Source: Combretum micranthum (lineage: Eukaryota > Streptophyta > Magnoliopsida > Myrtales > Combretaceae). Taken from it: DNA of 64,000 nt. Below, in pieces: positions 61,663 to 64,000 of the stretch (its first letter is position 1; each line of letters begins with the position of its first letter). A program made the translations under genes and the position numbers. The notes below the pieces were generated by a model, which saw nothing but the letters and a program-made list of their open reading frames with translations, did no database searches and was not told where the DNA came from. The stretch lies in NCBI GenBank assembly GCA_024138025.1, contig JAMXBD010000404.1, forward strand, positions 930,001 to 994,000, given 5' to 3'.

Positions 61663-63512
61663 TCACTGCTCGACTCCAAGGTCACCCCATCGGACATTGT
61701 ATCTGGCTGCAAGGTAGTGAGCTCCAACAGGGCCTCGACTACCATAAGGATAGTACTCGGGAATGATCTTTTTCTCCTCTAGTTCATTCAACACGGGTGT
61801 GAACAATGACCATGCTGCATCCAGTTCATCACTTCTGATAAACAGCCTCCTCTCCCCTTCAATGGCATCAAGCAAGAGCCTCTCATAAGCATCAGGGATC
61901 TCCTTCGAATATCTACAACAAAATGTGAAACCACTGCTATGAACATTGCTGGGGTGAAGAATAGAGCAAAACGAAGAAGAACAGAGTAAACAAAGAAAAA
62001 TGATCCGAAAAATGAGTTAGTTATTTTAGAAGTGTTCAGCTACAAGACATATATACCAGAGCCAAAAGGGGAGTCAAACCAACTAAGCAACAAGCTACTA
62101 CCCATATGTACACGTGTCAAAAGACAATAGGACAAAAATAAATAAAATCCATATATCTTCACACAAAACAAGAAAATAGTTTGAACCATAACAACGCAAA
62201 TTCTAATAACTAAGCATTTTGCATCCTGATGCATTGCCTCACAAATAATATGAAAATTACGGACATTACCTTGCTGCATAATGAAGGTTAAGGTTACTTC
62301 TGTCCAATCTCATCTCCAAACCAGGCACTTTGTTGTTAATCTTCAAATAGATGGCTTCATCAGGCTGCACTCTAATAACTAGCTCATTTGTTGCTTGATC
62401 CAAATCAGTCCCAAAGTTTCGGTTATATAAATTGCCTGGAACATGCCTGAACTGAACCCTTATCTCAGCCCTGTAAAAAGAGAACATAAAATGAAGAAGT
62501 TGAGGATTGATTGGTAAATTAGACAGAAATTCAAAACAAGCAAACAAAAGTTTACCTCTTATTGTGTAGTGCTTTTCCAGCTTTCATCAGGAAAGGCACC
62601 CCATCCCATCTTGCATTGTCTATGAAAAGAGCAGCTGCTGCAAAAGTAGGAGTTAAGCTGTCTTTAGGCACAGTCTTATCATCTGTGTATGCTGGATATG
62701 TAACTCCGCCTTTTGTGTGGCTTTTGTATTGACCAACAACAACATCATCAAGTTTCAGGGGCCTCATGGATCGTAAAACTTTAACCTGCAAATCACAACA
62801 AAATTTTAAGTATAAGAAACAAGGCAGATAAACAAATGAAATGTTAATGCTGCCAATTCAAAGTTACCATGAATACCTTTTCATTCCTGATATCTTCTGC
62901 ATCCAAACTGACTGGAGTTTCCATTGCAAAAAGTGCAAGTATTTGAAGAAGATGGTTTTGCATTATGTCTCTTATTATCCCATAATTGTCAAAGTACCTA
63001 AAGTGAGTAAATGATTGTTACTTTAAGGCCCTTGCAGTCGCTATTCAGGAGGATATATGGCAATAAGAGAAATTACCCTCCGCGCCCTTCAGTGCCAAAA
63101 TCTTCTGAAAATATCAACTGTACATTCCGTATATACTGCCTTGACCACAAAGGTTCAAAAATGAGGTTTGAGAAGCGAAGAACAGAGAGGTTTTCCACAA
63201 GCTCCTTTCCAAGATAGTGATCTATCCTGTAAAGTTCGTATCAAATTAGTTTTAATCCAATATTCTTGCTCATATAAATTTGAAACACCATAGACAAAAA
63301 ATTGCACCTGAAAATCTGATCCTCTTCTAGATACTGCTTGAGTGCACTTGTCAAAGCAGCAGAGGATTCCGAATCACGTCCAAAAGGTTTCTCAACGATG
63401 ACCCTGGTCCAGCCATTACCAGATGAAGCTGACAAGCTTGCACATCTCACAGCTTCTACGAAGATATTTGGTGGAATTGAGAGATAGAAGAGACGATTTG
63501 AAACTCCCCACC
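61663..63512 (-). CDS. G6PD1: Glucose-6-phosphate dehydrogenase, plastid type, last six exons
   Basis: Oxidises glucose-6-phosphate with NADP+ in the first step of the oxidative pentose phosphate pathway. Exons on the minus strand: 63,512-63,308, 63,226-63,077, 62,997-62,877, 62,785-62,556, 62,470-62,270, 61,912-61,663 (stop). All introns are GT-AG and the joins keep frame (for example IFR/IDHY, GRGG/YFDN, NEKV/KVLR, NKR/AEIR, HYAAR/YSKE). About 385 residues remain, roughly the C-terminal two thirds of a protein near 580-600. Visible: [24 protein letters not shown], the active-site signature IDHYLGKE with the catalytic His, [28 protein letters not shown] and the end WGDLGVEQ. Wording such as [13 protein letters not shown] fits the plastid P1 class; the transit peptide and regulatory cysteines lie outside the window. 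No lesion seen. The upstream acceptor at 63,513 is less certain than the others. Confidence 0.92.
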
Positions 63513-64000
63513 CTATACAAATCATTTGAGGAGTATCAGTTAAAGCTTGGAAAACATCAGTCAAACATATATTATTATCCACTTAGAGAAGGATATATAC
63601 AAACCACAAACAAAATTATGATTAATAAAATTGGTATTCTCAAAAAGACATTTAAAAGGAATACAACAACACGTGCCGTTTTATTACTAAAAGAATCAAT
63701 CTCAGCAAGATCTTTAACCGTGATGTATAATCACATTTCAGCCTTAGTACGCTGCAAATCCCAGTGATATCAACAATATCCTATACATTGCCACTGATCA
63801 AAACCTGTATTTGTCATCCCACATCCTTCGACATCCTAATAATCATAATGGTCAAAGGGTCTGGAGTTTAAACCAACATGATCATTAACCAATTTAACCA
63901 TGAAACCCCATGTACAGTTTAATCATATAATGTCAATCCGCTAGGACCAGCAGCACATTGCTTCTTTCATATCAATAGACCAGGCATCAACCTGATAGCT
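63513..64000 (-). other. Intron of G6PDH, to the window edge
   Basis: No G6PDH exon is recognisable on the minus strand here; the sequence is AT-rich and non-coding. The upstream exons are beyond 64,000. Confidence 0.6.

Noticed and set aside
63423..63767. Plus-strand ORF across G6PDH exon and intron
   Set aside because: Antisense shadow of the G6PDH exon that runs on into the intron; no domain on the plus strand.

Overview
The window is nuclear DNA of a flowering plant, most likely a eudicot. The evidence is an AT-rich background full of large Ty3/gypsy LTR retrotransposons, small hAT-like elements with 8-bp target duplications, and one intron-rich nuclear gene for a plastid-type glucose-6-phosphate dehydrogenase. 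I cannot name the species.

Layout. 1-15,429 holds LTRs of Tekay/Del-like chromoviruses: the 3' end of one element (A, 1-3,980), then a minus-strand solo LTR (G, 5,526-13,914) split by a plus-strand solo LTR (F, 5,540-10,332), then an old LTR fragment (H, to 15,429). 16,373-17,304 plus 46,983-50,476 is one copy of a segmental duplication whose sister copy lies at 57,498-61,372. The first copy was opened by full-length element B (17,305-46,982). B's 3' LTR was in turn hit by full-length element C (27,637-40,541, target duplication GCCGG) and by solo LTR D (42,306-46,020, target duplication CTAGC). Between the two duplication copies lie a decayed gag-protease relic of a different Ty3/gypsy lineage, a solo LTR inserted in its protease (E, 52,267-55,163, target duplication CATCT) and an RT scrap. 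The right edge, 61,663-63,512 on the minus strand, is the last six exons of G6PDH; the gene runs out of the window.

How the parts relate. B and C have the layout LTR, PBS for initiator Met-tRNA, an extra ORF, gag with three CCHC zinc knuckles, an apparent spliceable intron, protease, RT, RNase H, integrase, chromodomain, polypurine tract, LTR. Both are full of stops and frameshifts and even share one stop codon, so neither can move unaided. The sister segment at 57,498-61,372 preserves the empty target site of B, so the duplication came first. It carries one small secreted six-cysteine peptide gene (60,007-60,222, minus) whose twin in the first copy is deleted and frameshifted.

Most interesting points: (1) a 140-nt intron-like segment between gag and protease in both elements, whose removal fuses gag to pol in frame; (2) a shared LTR architecture across divergent families, with a splice donor just after the TATA box, a distant acceptor, and a short acidic reading frame ending in a D/E-rich tail and stop; (3) an extra ORF between PBS and gag. 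All coordinates are hand-read; no alignment or database search was run.
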